Below are positions 5,050-12,410 of a DNA stretch of 14,653 nt, one piece after another; the stretch's first letter is position 1; each line of letters begins with the position of its first letter. The stretch comes from JBBRLG01 sp038231495 (GTDB lineage Bacteria; Planctomycetota; Planctomycetia; Gemmatales; Gemmataceae). Position numbers and translations under genes: made by a program. Location: NCBI GenBank assembly GCA_038231495.1, contig JBBRLG010000114.1, forward strand, positions 1-14,653, in the 5' to 3' direction. Below the pieces are notes generated by a model, which worked only from the letters and a program-made list of their open reading frames with translations, was not told where the DNA came from and searched no databases.

Positions 5050-7530
5050 ATGCCTCTCACCAGGGAACTCGACGCCGAGCCGCTGCCCGGTTATCGACTG
5101 ATCGAACCGCTCGGCCGCGGCGGCTTCGGCGAAGTGTGGAAGTGCGAAGCCCCCGGCGGCTTCTTCAAAGCCATCAAGTTCGTCGAGGGCGATACCAGCC
5201 TCGCCCCCGGCCACGCCCCCGGCCACGCCCCGGCCACCGCCGAATGGACCGCCATCCAGCTCGTCAAGACCATTCGCCATCCGTTCCTCCTTTCGATGGA
5301 ACGGGTCGAAGTCATCGACGGCGATCTACTCATCGTCATGGAGTTGGCCGACAAAAACCTGTCGGACCGCTTCAACGAACACCGCCACGCCGGCCTCCCC
5401 GGCGTGCCGCGCGACGAACTTTTGCACTACTTGCGCGAAGCGGCTGACGTGCTCGACCTGTTGAACTTCCAGCACGGGTTGCAGCACCTCGACATCAAGC
5501 CGGCCAACCTCTTCCTCGTCAGCGGCCACGTCAAGGTCGCCGACTTCGGCCTGGTTCGCAACCTGGCCGAACGCAGCGTGCTGTCCGGGGCCGCCAGTCC
5601 GTCGTCGCTCAGCGCCATTTCGCCGCGCTACGGCGCGCCCGAACTGTTCGAGGGCGCCATCTCGCCCTGTAGCGACCAGTACAGCCTGGCGATCGTGTTT
5701 CAGGAAATGCTCACCGGGTCGTTCCCGTTCAACGGCAAGAACTCCCGCCAGCTGGCGATGGAACACACCGCCGGGACGCCGAAGCTGGACGCCCTGGCCC
5801 CGGCGGACCAGCTCGTCGTCGCCCGCGCCCTGGCCAAGGATCCGAAGGACCGCTTCGCCAACTGTCGCGAACTCGTGGACGCCCTGGCAAATAGTTCCGC
5901 CACGCCGACGCCGGCCCGTCCGGTGGAGCGGGAAACCGTGGTGGCCGGCGACACCGTGAACGACTTGCCGTTGACCGCCACGGCCGCCGTCAACCCGGCC
6001 CTGGCCAAGTTTGTGCCGGACTTCCATTTTCAAAACTGTCTGGGCTGCGGCCCCAGCGTCGAGTCGTGGGAGGCGTGTACGCCGCAGGGGACACGCAAGC
6101 TGGTCAACTTCCTCTACGGCGTCGCGGGGCGGGACGCGTCGGCGGAAGACAAGGCGAAGGCCCGTCTCCTGGCGCTGCAACACCCGGCTTTGCTGCCGGT
6201 CAGCCTGCGCCAGGGCGGGCCGGGGTGTTTGATCGTTATCACCGACCATATCGCAGACAATTTGCGCAGTCGCTTCCAGGAACGCCGGGCTGGGGGGGCG
6301 AAGGGCTTGCCGCGCGAGCAGCTGCTGGACTGGCTGCAAACCGCCGCCGAAGCGCTCGACGACCTGGCAGCGGCGCACCACCTGCAACACCAGGGGTTGA
6401 ACCCGCGCAACCTGCTGCTGGTCGGCGAGCGTTTGCTGGTGGGCGACTTCGGCTTTTTCCCGCTGATTTGGGGTCCGGCGGGCCAGTTGTCTGCTCAACT
6501 TCAGGGCGCCTACGCCGCCCCGGAACTGCGGACCAATCAGCCGGCCCTGCGCTGCGACGTGTACAGCCTCGCCGTCATCTACCAGGAAATGCTGACCGGC
6601 GTGCATCCGTTGCGCGGCCGGCAGCCGGCCTCGCCGAACTTGAACCCGCTTACCAATGCCGAGCGCAGCGTCGTCGCCAAGGCGCTGGACGTCAACCCCG
6701 ATGGCCGGTTCGCCAGCTGCACGGAATTCCTGTACGCCCTCGACGACGCGCGGCCGGGCGGTCGTCCAACGCCGGTCGCCGGCAACGTCCCAAGGAGTGC
6801 CGCGGAGCAGCGAAACAAGGCCGGACTCGCCCGCCTCGTGGCCGACTCGTCCAATTTCGTCCCGGCGTCGGAGCCGGAGACGTGGCTGACGACGGGCAAC
6901 GGGCAAACGACCTTGCAGTGCCGATTTATCGCCAGCCTGCCGTTCGGCGGCGCCCACTCGCGCTTCGACGCCTTTCGCTTTCAGTGGGGCGCGAAACTCG
7001 TACGCCGGGAGGAAAACGGCCTCGTCCTCGCCATCGACGTACCGCCGCGCGGCTGGCAGCGGCTCTTCGGAGTGCCGCCGTGCTTCACCATCGACATCCA
7101 GTGGAATATTCCTTGCCCGCCGGCGGTCGCCCTGCCGGAAGTGGTCGTCCGCATCGGCAGCGGCACCGACGGTCGGCACGTCGAGCCGGCCGCGTTCCGG
7201 CAGACCGCGCCCTTGCTGCTGGACAGTCTGCGAACGCACCTGCTCGGCCAATCGGAGCGGCGCGGCCAGGAACGGCTCCTATGGGCGCACCCGGTCGAGG
7301 TGGCCTTCCTGCGCCAGGACGGCCAACCCGGCGCGGCGGTCGCGTGCCAGGCCAAGGACATTTCGTTGACCGGCATGGGCTTCTACCTGGCGAGTGCGAC
7401 GGCCGGCGCGCATCTGACGGTGACCCTGACCACGCCCACCCACCCCGAACCCGTGACCCTGACCGGCACCTGCGTGCGCGTCCAGCGCTGCGGCGACAGC
7501 TGGTACGAGGCTGGTGTGTTGTTTCAGTAG
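5050..7530 (+). CDS. Ser/Thr kinase - pseudokinase - PilZ domain protein
   Basis: The product is 826 aa from ATG 5050; an in-frame GTG at 5002 would add 16 residues. Domain 1 (~15-280) is a Hanks-type kinase: GRGGFGEV loop (22-29), AIKF (Lys43), HLDIKPANLF (Asp148, Lys150, Asn153), DFGL (165-167) and GAPE (195-198). HLD replaces HRD. Domain 2 (~320-565) resembles domain 1, for example YSLAVIYQEMLTG against YSLAIVFQEMLTG. It has lost the beta-3 lysine (Asn353 in KLVNF), the catalytic Asp (HQGLNPRN, Gly449) and the Lys two residues on (Asn451), but keeps DFG (466-468) and APE. Residues ~595-705 form an unassigned region. The C-terminus is a PilZ domain with RxxxR (738-742) and DISLTG (770-775), the c-di-GMP-binding motifs. 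No transmembrane helix is seen. It likely couples c-di-GMP to phosphorylation (inference). A palindromic repeat follows. Confidence 0.9.
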   Translation: MPLTRELDAEPLPGYRLIEPLGRGGFGEVWKCEAPGGFFKAIKFVEGDTSLAPGHAPGHAPATAEWTAIQLVKTIRHPFLLSMERVEVIDGDLLIVMELADKNLSDRFNEHRHAGLPGVPRDELLHYLREAADVLDLLNFQHGLQHLDIKPANLFLVSGHVKVADFGLVRNLAERSVLSGAASPSSLSAISPRYGAPELFEGAISPCSDQYSLAIVFQEMLTGSFPFNGKNSRQLAMEHTAGTPKLDALAPADQLVVARALAKDPKDRFANCRELVDALANSSATPTPARPVERETVVAGDTVNDLPLTATAAVNPALAKFVPDFHFQNCLGCGPSVESWEACTPQGTRKLVNFLYGVAGRDASAEDKAKARLLALQHPALLPVSLRQGGPGCLIVITDHIADNLRSRFQERRAGGAKGLPREQLLDWLQTAAEALDDLAAAHHLQHQGLNPRNLLLVGERLLVGDFGFFPLIWGPAGQLSAQLQGAYAAPELRTNQPALRCDVYSLAVIYQEMLTGVHPLRGRQPASPNLNPLTNAERSVVAKALDVNPDGRFASCTEFLYALDDARPGGRPTPVAGNVPRSAAEQRNKAGLARLVADSSNFVPASEPETWLTTGNGQTTLQCRFIASLPFGGAHSRFDAFRFQWGAKLVRREENGLVLAIDVPPRGWQRLFGVPPCFTIDIQWNIPCPPAVALPEVVVRIGSGTDGRHVEPAAFRQTAPLLLDSLRTHLLGQSERRGQERLLWAHPVEVAFLRQDGQPGAAVACQAKDISLTGMGFYLASATAGAHLTVTLTTPTHPEPVTLTGTCVRVQRCGDSWYEAGVLFQ

Positions 7531-7535
7531 CATTC

Positions 7536-7623
7536 GCCGCTTGCGGCTTTGCAAAGCCGCATTCGCCGCTGGCGGCTGAGCGCGTATTTCGCGCTCAGCC
7601 GCCAGCGGCAACCCGCAAGTGGC
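7536..7623. repeat. Nested palindromic intergenic repeat (GCCGC-core family, copy 1)
   Basis: The inner part is a perfect 20-bp inverted repeat (7565-7584 with 7590-7609) around TATTT, starting GCCGCTGGCGGCT. It sits inside a weaker outer pair, GCCGCTTGCGG at 7536-7546 against CCGCAAGTGGC at 7613-7623 (10 of 11). Between outer and inner left arms lies an 18-bp perfect palindrome, GCGGCTTTGCAAAGCCGC (7543-7560). It fills most of the gap between the kinase stop and the M48 gene and is related to the elements at 12338 and 13141. It may also help end the kinase transcript. Confidence 0.85.
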
Positions 7624-7699
7624 TTTCCCCCATCTCTCCGTCCGGTTACAATAAGAGTTGTCGCAGTGGGCCGCACCCGGACCGAGGGACCGCTCGATC

Positions 7700-9274
7700 A
7701 TGCCGTTTTTGTTGATGGCGTTTCTGACGATCACCTGTCTTCCCGAACTGGAGATGTGGCCCGAACCGCTCCTGCCCGCGCCCTGGCACTTGCCCCCCGT
7801 CGCCTGGAGCGGTCTGCTCACTGCGGCGGCCCTGTGCTTGCCGCTTATCCAGGCGTTTATCGTCGCCCGGCGCGTGGCCTCGGCTCTGGGCCAGAACCCC
7901 CAGCCGCGCGACGACGTCCTGAATCGCTACGACCGCGCCCGGTTCGTTCACCAGTTGCTCCTTTTCGGCTGCTTCACCTTGGCCCTCGCCGCCGGTGGTT
8001 GGGGTTGGAGTGTCAACCAGGTTTGGCGGGCGGAGGGGTTTGGCGTCCTGCCCGTCGCCGAGCTGGTCGTCCTCGCCCCCTTCCTGGTGGCGATGGGGTT
8101 GTCGTGGGCCATTTTCTACGACGCCGAGAACGCCCTGGACCAGGCCGCCCGCCTCCTGAGCGAAGGGAGCGATCTCGAAGCAGTCTTTGCGGACCCCTAC
8201 GAATTTACGCGGCGGCAACAAGAACGAGCCGCGAACCAACCGTATTTCGGCGGCCGTTGGTCCTACGTGCAGTTCCAGGCCCGGCAGAAGCTCGCGCTGG
8301 TCTGCGTGCCGATCGTGCTGTTGCTCGGCCAGAAAGAGTTACAGCGGCGCCTGAGCGACGTGCCCGGCGAGTGGGCGTTGCTCGTCAACGTCGCCGGCTT
8401 CGCGATGGTGTTGTTCGTTTTCTTGACCATGCCGCTGGCGGTACGGTTCGTCCTGGGGTTGAAGCCGCTGCCGGCCGGTCCCTTGCGTGACCGCCTGGTA
8501 ACGGCGTCGCGGCGGCTGCGGTTCCGGTGCAGCGACATCTTGGTCTGGAACACGCGGCAAGGCATGGCGAACGCGATGGTGGTCGGCATTTTGCCGTGGC
8601 CGCGCTACGTCATCTTTACCGACCGCCTGGTACACGATTTCCGGCCCGACGAGGTGGAGGCGGTGTTCGGCCACGAGGTCGGCCACGTCAAGCATTTCCA
8701 CATGCTCTACTACTTCCTGTTTTTGTCCGCGAGCATGACGGTGTTGGGCCTACTGGCCCATTTAAGCTTGTTGTATTTCCTGAACGGCGCAGCGCAGCCG
8801 CTCGACCACCAGCGTCTCGAACTACTCCAAACGCTGCCAATGGCGGTCGGTGTGTTGCTCTACATCTTCGTCGTGTTCGGCTTTGTGTCGCGCCGCTGCG
8901 AACGGCAGGCGGACATTTTCGGCTGTCGCACGGTGTCTTGCGGCTGTCGCGACTGTCCGGACCACGCAGCCGACGTCGCCCTGGTGCCTTTGGGACGCGG
9001 CCTGTGTCCGACGGGCATTCGCACCTTCATGCGCGCGCTGGAGAAGGTCGCCGACGTGAACGGCATCAGCCGCGACCGGCCCGGTTTACTCCAGTCGTGG
9101 CAACACTCGACGATCGCCCGCCGCGTGGCGTTTCTGCAACAGATGATCGCCGACCCCGGCATCGAGCCGGTGTTTCAACGGCGCGTGGCTTTGGTCAAGT
9201 GGGGCCTGTTCGTCGTCCTCGGCGTGCTGCTCGCCGCCGTGCTGATTACGGGTTCGTATGCGTTTAATACCTGA
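7700..9274 (+). CDS. M48-family membrane zinc metalloprotease
   Basis: The product is 524 aa, an integral membrane protein with about eight hydrophobic segments (for example ~36-56, 86-105, 116-140, 226-254, 336-361, 381-397 and a C-terminal helix ~501-522). The zinc motif is HEVGH at 325-329 (FGHEVGHVKHFHML). The third ligand is Glu401 in CERQADIFG, the ExxAD pattern of M48 peptidases (Ste24/HtpX type). These enzymes cut membrane or misfolded proteins inside the membrane. Just after Glu401 lies a cysteine-rich stretch (Cys400, 409, 414, 416, 419, 436; CRTVSCGCRDCPDH) absent from the classical E. coli HtpX. I start at ATG 7700; the frame stays open upstream without a hydrophobic start. The DUF1549 gene begins 16 nt after the stop, which suggests co-transcription. 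Substrate unknown. Confidence 0.88.
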   Translation: MPFLLMAFLTITCLPELEMWPEPLLPAPWHLPPVAWSGLLTAAALCLPLIQAFIVARRVASALGQNPQPRDDVLNRYDRARFVHQLLLFGCFTLALAAGGWGWSVNQVWRAEGFGVLPVAELVVLAPFLVAMGLSWAIFYDAENALDQAARLLSEGSDLEAVFADPYEFTRRQQERAANQPYFGGRWSYVQFQARQKLALVCVPIVLLLGQKELQRRLSDVPGEWALLVNVAGFAMVLFVFLTMPLAVRFVLGLKPLPAGPLRDRLVTASRRLRFRCSDILVWNTRQGMANAMVVGILPWPRYVIFTDRLVHDFRPDEVEAVFGHEVGHVKHFHMLYYFLFLSASMTVLGLLAHLSLLYFLNGAAQPLDHQRLELLQTLPMAVGVLLYIFVVFGFVSRRCERQADIFGCRTVSCGCRDCPDHAADVALVPLGRGLCPTGIRTFMRALEKVADVNGISRDRPGLLQSWQHSTIARRVAFLQQMIADPGIEPVFQRRVALVKWGLFVVLGVLLAAVLITGSYAFNT

Positions 9275-9290
9275 CAGAGCACCTTAAACC

Positions 9291-10913
9291 ATGTGCCGAA
9301 CCGCTCTCCTTGGCCTGCTACTGTTGCCGTGCTTCGTCGGGACCGCCTTCGCCGACGGCAACGACGATTTCTGGCGCGACTTCCGCGCCCGCCAGCGCAA
9401 GGAAGTCGAAGGTTTGGCGAAACCCGCCGAGCCGCCTGCTGGCGACGGCACGCCCCTCGACCGCCTGGTCGCCGCGACGTGGACCGCGGCCAAATTTACG
9501 CCGCCCGCCGTGGTCGGCGACCGCGCCTTCGCCCGCCGGGTCTACCTCGACGCGATCGGCTTGCCGCCCACCGTCGAACAACTCGACCTATTTGAGCGCG
9601 ACCCGGCGGCCGACAAACGCGCGAAGCTGGTGGATGCGTTGCTCGCCGACAAGCAAGCGTTTGCCGAACACTGGATGACGTTCTGGAACGACCTGCTGCG
9701 CAACGACGAGCAGACCAACATCGACGGCTTACGCAAGCCCGTCACGACCTGGCTTTATGCGTCGTTGGTTGAAAACAAGCCGCTCGACTTGCTGGTCGCC
9801 GAACTGTTAAACCCCGGCCGGACCGGACCGGACGGCTACCTCAAGGGCGTGAACTGGCGCGGCCGCGTCAACGCCAGCCAGATTCCGCCCGTGCAGGCTG
9901 CCCAAAACGTGTCGCAGGTTTTCCTCGCCAGCTCGCTCAAGTGCGCCTCGTGCCATGACAGCTTCATCAACAACTACAAGCTGGAACAAGCGTACGGCCT
10001 GGCGAGCTTCTTTTCCGACAAGAACCTCGAAATGCACCGCTGCGACAAGCCGACCGGCAAGGTGGTCGCCGCGAAATTTCTACTGCCCGAGTTAGGCGAA
10101 GTCGCGGCCGACGCCGACCTCGAAACTCGGCACCGGGCCGTCGCCCACATGGTCACGCGGCCGAAAAACCCGCGCTTCGCCCGGACGATGGTGAACCGCT
10201 ACTGGAAGCAGCTGCTCGGCCGCGGCCTGTTCGAGCCGGCGGACGATTTTGAAGGCGGCACCGGCCACACCGCTTTGTTGTCGTACCTGGCGTACGACTT
10301 CATGAGCCACGATTTCGACGCCAAATACCTCGTGCGGCAAATCCTGCTGTCGAAGGTGTATCAATTGCCCGCGACGCCGGAGAAACGGCGGAAGGCCGGC
10401 GAACCCCCGCCGTTGACCGGGCCGGTGGTGCGGCGGTTGACGAGCGAACAATACCTCGACGCGGTGGCGCAGATAACGGGCTATTGGCCCAAGGTCGCCG
10501 TCATGCAGGTCACGGTCGCCAACCCGCACCTGCGCACCTGGCGGCACAAGAAGCCGGACAGCGTCACGACGGCGCTGGGCCGCCCCAACCGCGAACAGGT
10601 TTGCACCGACCGCAACCAGGAAAGCACCGTGCTGCAAGCGCTGGAACTGGTCAACGGCACGGAGTTGTCCAACCGCTTGAAGGAAGGCGCGCAGTTGCTG
10701 CTGGCGTCGGACCTGGGCAAGCAGGCCGACAGCGCCACGGTCGTCAAGACGCTCTACCTGCGCTCCCTGGCGCGCGAGCCGAACGACGACGAGATTAAGC
10801 TGGGCCAGTCGTTGTTAGGCGCGGCCAAGGACGCGGTTGCGAAACGCCAGCCGGGATGGGAAGATTTCCTGTGGGTGCTGGTGATGAGTCCGGAGTTCCA
10901 GTTTGTGAGGTAA
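9291..10913 (+). CDS. Secreted DUF1549/DUF1553-domain protein
   Basis: The product is 540 aa with an N-terminal signal peptide (MCRTALLGLLLLPCFVGTAFA). The DUF1549 region (~53-245) carries PLDRLVAATW, FARRVYLDAIGLPPTVEQL, HWMTFWNDLLRND and a CASCHDSF motif (Cys218, Cys221, His222) that resembles a c-type heme-binding CxxCH. DUF1553 follows (~280-535): NPRFARTMVNRYWKQLLGRGLFEPADDF, LVRQILLSKVYQLP, RRLTSEQYLDAVAQITGYW and QALELVNGTELSNRL. These domains are very common in Planctomycetes, normally beside DUF1501 genes as here. Many relatives are longer and carry an extra N-terminal cytochrome-like domain, so this is a compact version. It lies 5 nt before the DUF1501 gene. Biochemical function is not established. 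Heme binding is inference. Confidence 0.88.
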   Translation: MCRTALLGLLLLPCFVGTAFADGNDDFWRDFRARQRKEVEGLAKPAEPPAGDGTPLDRLVAATWTAAKFTPPAVVGDRAFARRVYLDAIGLPPTVEQLDLFERDPAADKRAKLVDALLADKQAFAEHWMTFWNDLLRNDEQTNIDGLRKPVTTWLYASLVENKPLDLLVAELLNPGRTGPDGYLKGVNWRGRVNASQIPPVQAAQNVSQVFLASSLKCASCHDSFINNYKLEQAYGLASFFSDKNLEMHRCDKPTGKVVAAKFLLPELGEVAADADLETRHRAVAHMVTRPKNPRFARTMVNRYWKQLLGRGLFEPADDFEGGTGHTALLSYLAYDFMSHDFDAKYLVRQILLSKVYQLPATPEKRRKAGEPPPLTGPVVRRLTSEQYLDAVAQITGYWPKVAVMQVTVANPHLRTWRHKKPDSVTTALGRPNREQVCTDRNQESTVLQALELVNGTELSNRLKEGAQLLLASDLGKQADSATVVKTLYLRSLAREPNDDEIKLGQSLLGAAKDAVAKRQPGWEDFLWVLVMSPEFQFVR

Positions 10914-10918
10914 CAATC

Positions 10919-12325
10919 ATGACTGCCAATCCCCTCTCCCGCCGCGATTTTCTGCGCACCAGTTGCCTGGCCGGCGCGGGTGCCTTGGTCGGCTCGCACT
11001 TGCGCGCCGACGAGAAAAAGCTCCAGCCGACCGCCGATTCCGTGATCCTGCTGTGGATGGCTGGCGGCCAGGCGGCCACCGAAACGTGGGACATGAAAAA
11101 GTACACACCTTTCGAGAAGGGCATGGAGGCGAAGGCCGTCTTCTCCACCTTCAAGGCGATCCCCACGAGTGTGGACGGCTTGAAGATTTCCGAAGGGCTG
11201 CCGAACATTGCCAGGGTCATGCACCACGGCACGCTGGTCCGCACTTTCAAGGCCGGCGACCTCGGTTTCATCTTGCACTCGCGCCACCAGTACCACTGGC
11301 ACACCGGCTACGTCCCGCCCCAGACCGTCGCGGCACCGCACATCGGCGCGGTGATCGCCCGGACGCTCGGACCGCGCCACCCGGACGTGCCGGCGTTCAT
11401 CGACATCGGCCAGCGCAGCGCCGGCGGCGAGGATTTTGAAGTCAAGGCGTTTCAGACGGCCGGCTTTCTGGGCAACTCCTACGGCCCGTTTCTGGTGCCG
11501 GAGCCGGCCCAAGCGGTCCACACCGTGCAGCCGCCGACCGGCATGTCGAAGGAACGCTTCAAGGAACGGCAAGAACTCTACCTCAAAACCCTCAAGGCGC
11601 GGCGCGAAGCGGCAGGCCTCGACCCCAAAGAAGAGGAGTTTCTGAAATCGATCGAGGGCGCGCACCGTTTGCTCGCTTCGCCGGCGGCCAAGGCGTTCGA
11701 CCTGAGCCAGGAGCCGAAAGAAAGTTACGACGTTTACAACACGGGCCGCTTCGGCCTCGGCTGTTTGCTCGCCCGGCGGCTCGTCGAAGCCGGGGCGCGG
11801 TTCATCGAAGTCTCGACGGAATACGTGCCGTTCCTCGGCTGGGACACGCACGAAAACGGCCACAGCCGGCTCGTGGACATGATGAAGCTGATCGACGCGC
11901 CGATCGCGCAACTCGTCCGCGACCTGGACGAGCGCAAATTACTGTCGCGGACGCTGGTGGTCATCGCCAGTGAGTTTAGCCGCGACATGCTCGTCGAGGG
12001 CAAGCCGGAGCAGAAGGTGCAAGACCAGGTGCAGGTGCCGGAGAAGATCACCGAAGAGAAGTTTTACGGCATGCACCGGCACTTCACCGGCGCGGGCGGC
12101 GTCGTCCTGTTCGGCGGCGGCGTCAAGCGCGGCTCGGTGTACGGCGTCACCGCCGACGAGCGGCCCTTCGTCTCGGTCAAGAACCCGGTGACGATTCCGG
12201 ACTTGCACGCCTCGCTCTACCGCACGGTGGGTATCGCGCCGGATTTGTCTTACGATACCGAGGCGCGGCCGTTCTTTGTTACCGAGGACGGCAAAGGCAA
12301 GGCCGTGGACGCGCTGTTTGCTTGA
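10919..12325 (+). CDS. Tat-exported DUF1501-domain protein
   Basis: The product is 468 aa. The N-terminus has a twin-arginine signal, SRRDFLRTS (Arg8-Arg9), followed by a short hydrophobic stretch and an Ala-rich end near residue 30, so export in folded form is likely. DUF1501 hallmarks are ILLWMAGGQAATETWDMK (~43-60), the central YNTGRFGLGCLLARRLVEAGARFIEVSTEY block, GWDTHENGHSRL (Trp308, Asp309, His311) and the late TLVVIASEFSR and GAGGVVLFGGGVKRGSVYG segments. The family has an alkaline-phosphatase/sulfatase-like fold and is abundant in Planctomycetes next to DUF1549/DUF1553 proteins. A GAGG overlaps the last codons of the upstream gene, consistent with translational coupling. The substrate is unknown. 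Confidence 0.9.
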   Translation: MTANPLSRRDFLRTSCLAGAGALVGSHLRADEKKLQPTADSVILLWMAGGQAATETWDMKKYTPFEKGMEAKAVFSTFKAIPTSVDGLKISEGLPNIARVMHHGTLVRTFKAGDLGFILHSRHQYHWHTGYVPPQTVAAPHIGAVIARTLGPRHPDVPAFIDIGQRSAGGEDFEVKAFQTAGFLGNSYGPFLVPEPAQAVHTVQPPTGMSKERFKERQELYLKTLKARREAAGLDPKEEEFLKSIEGAHRLLASPAAKAFDLSQEPKESYDVYNTGRFGLGCLLARRLVEAGARFIEVSTEYVPFLGWDTHENGHSRLVDMMKLIDAPIAQLVRDLDERKLLSRTLVVIASEFSRDMLVEGKPEQKVQDQVQVPEKITEEKFYGMHRHFTGAGGVVLFGGGVKRGSVYGVTADERPFVSVKNPVTIPDLHASLYRTVGIAPDLSYDTEARPFFVTEDGKGKAVDALFA

Positions 12326-12337
12326 ATAAGATCTTGC

Positions 12338-12387
12338 TGCCGCTTGCGGCGTTGCATTCTTCAATCCTTGCAAAGCCGCAAGCGGCA
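12338..12387. repeat. Palindromic intergenic repeat (GCCGC-core family, copy 2)
   Basis: TGCCGCTTGCGGC (12338-12350) pairs perfectly with GCCGCAAGCGGCA (12375-12387). After one mismatch the stem continues for 5 bp (12352-12356 with 12369-12373), leaving a 12-nt loop. It starts 13 nt after the DUF1501 stop and ends 23 nt before the next start. The core is shared with the elements at 7536 and 13141. Confidence 0.85.
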
Positions 12388-12410
12388 ATACTCCCCGAAA
12401 GTGAGGCACT

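Noticed and set aside
5326..7251. 641-codon minus-strand open frame opposite the kinase gene
   Set aside because: The plus strand encodes clear kinase and PilZ motifs. The antisense product is Arg/Gln/Gly-rich with no domain, typical of GC-rich shadow frames.
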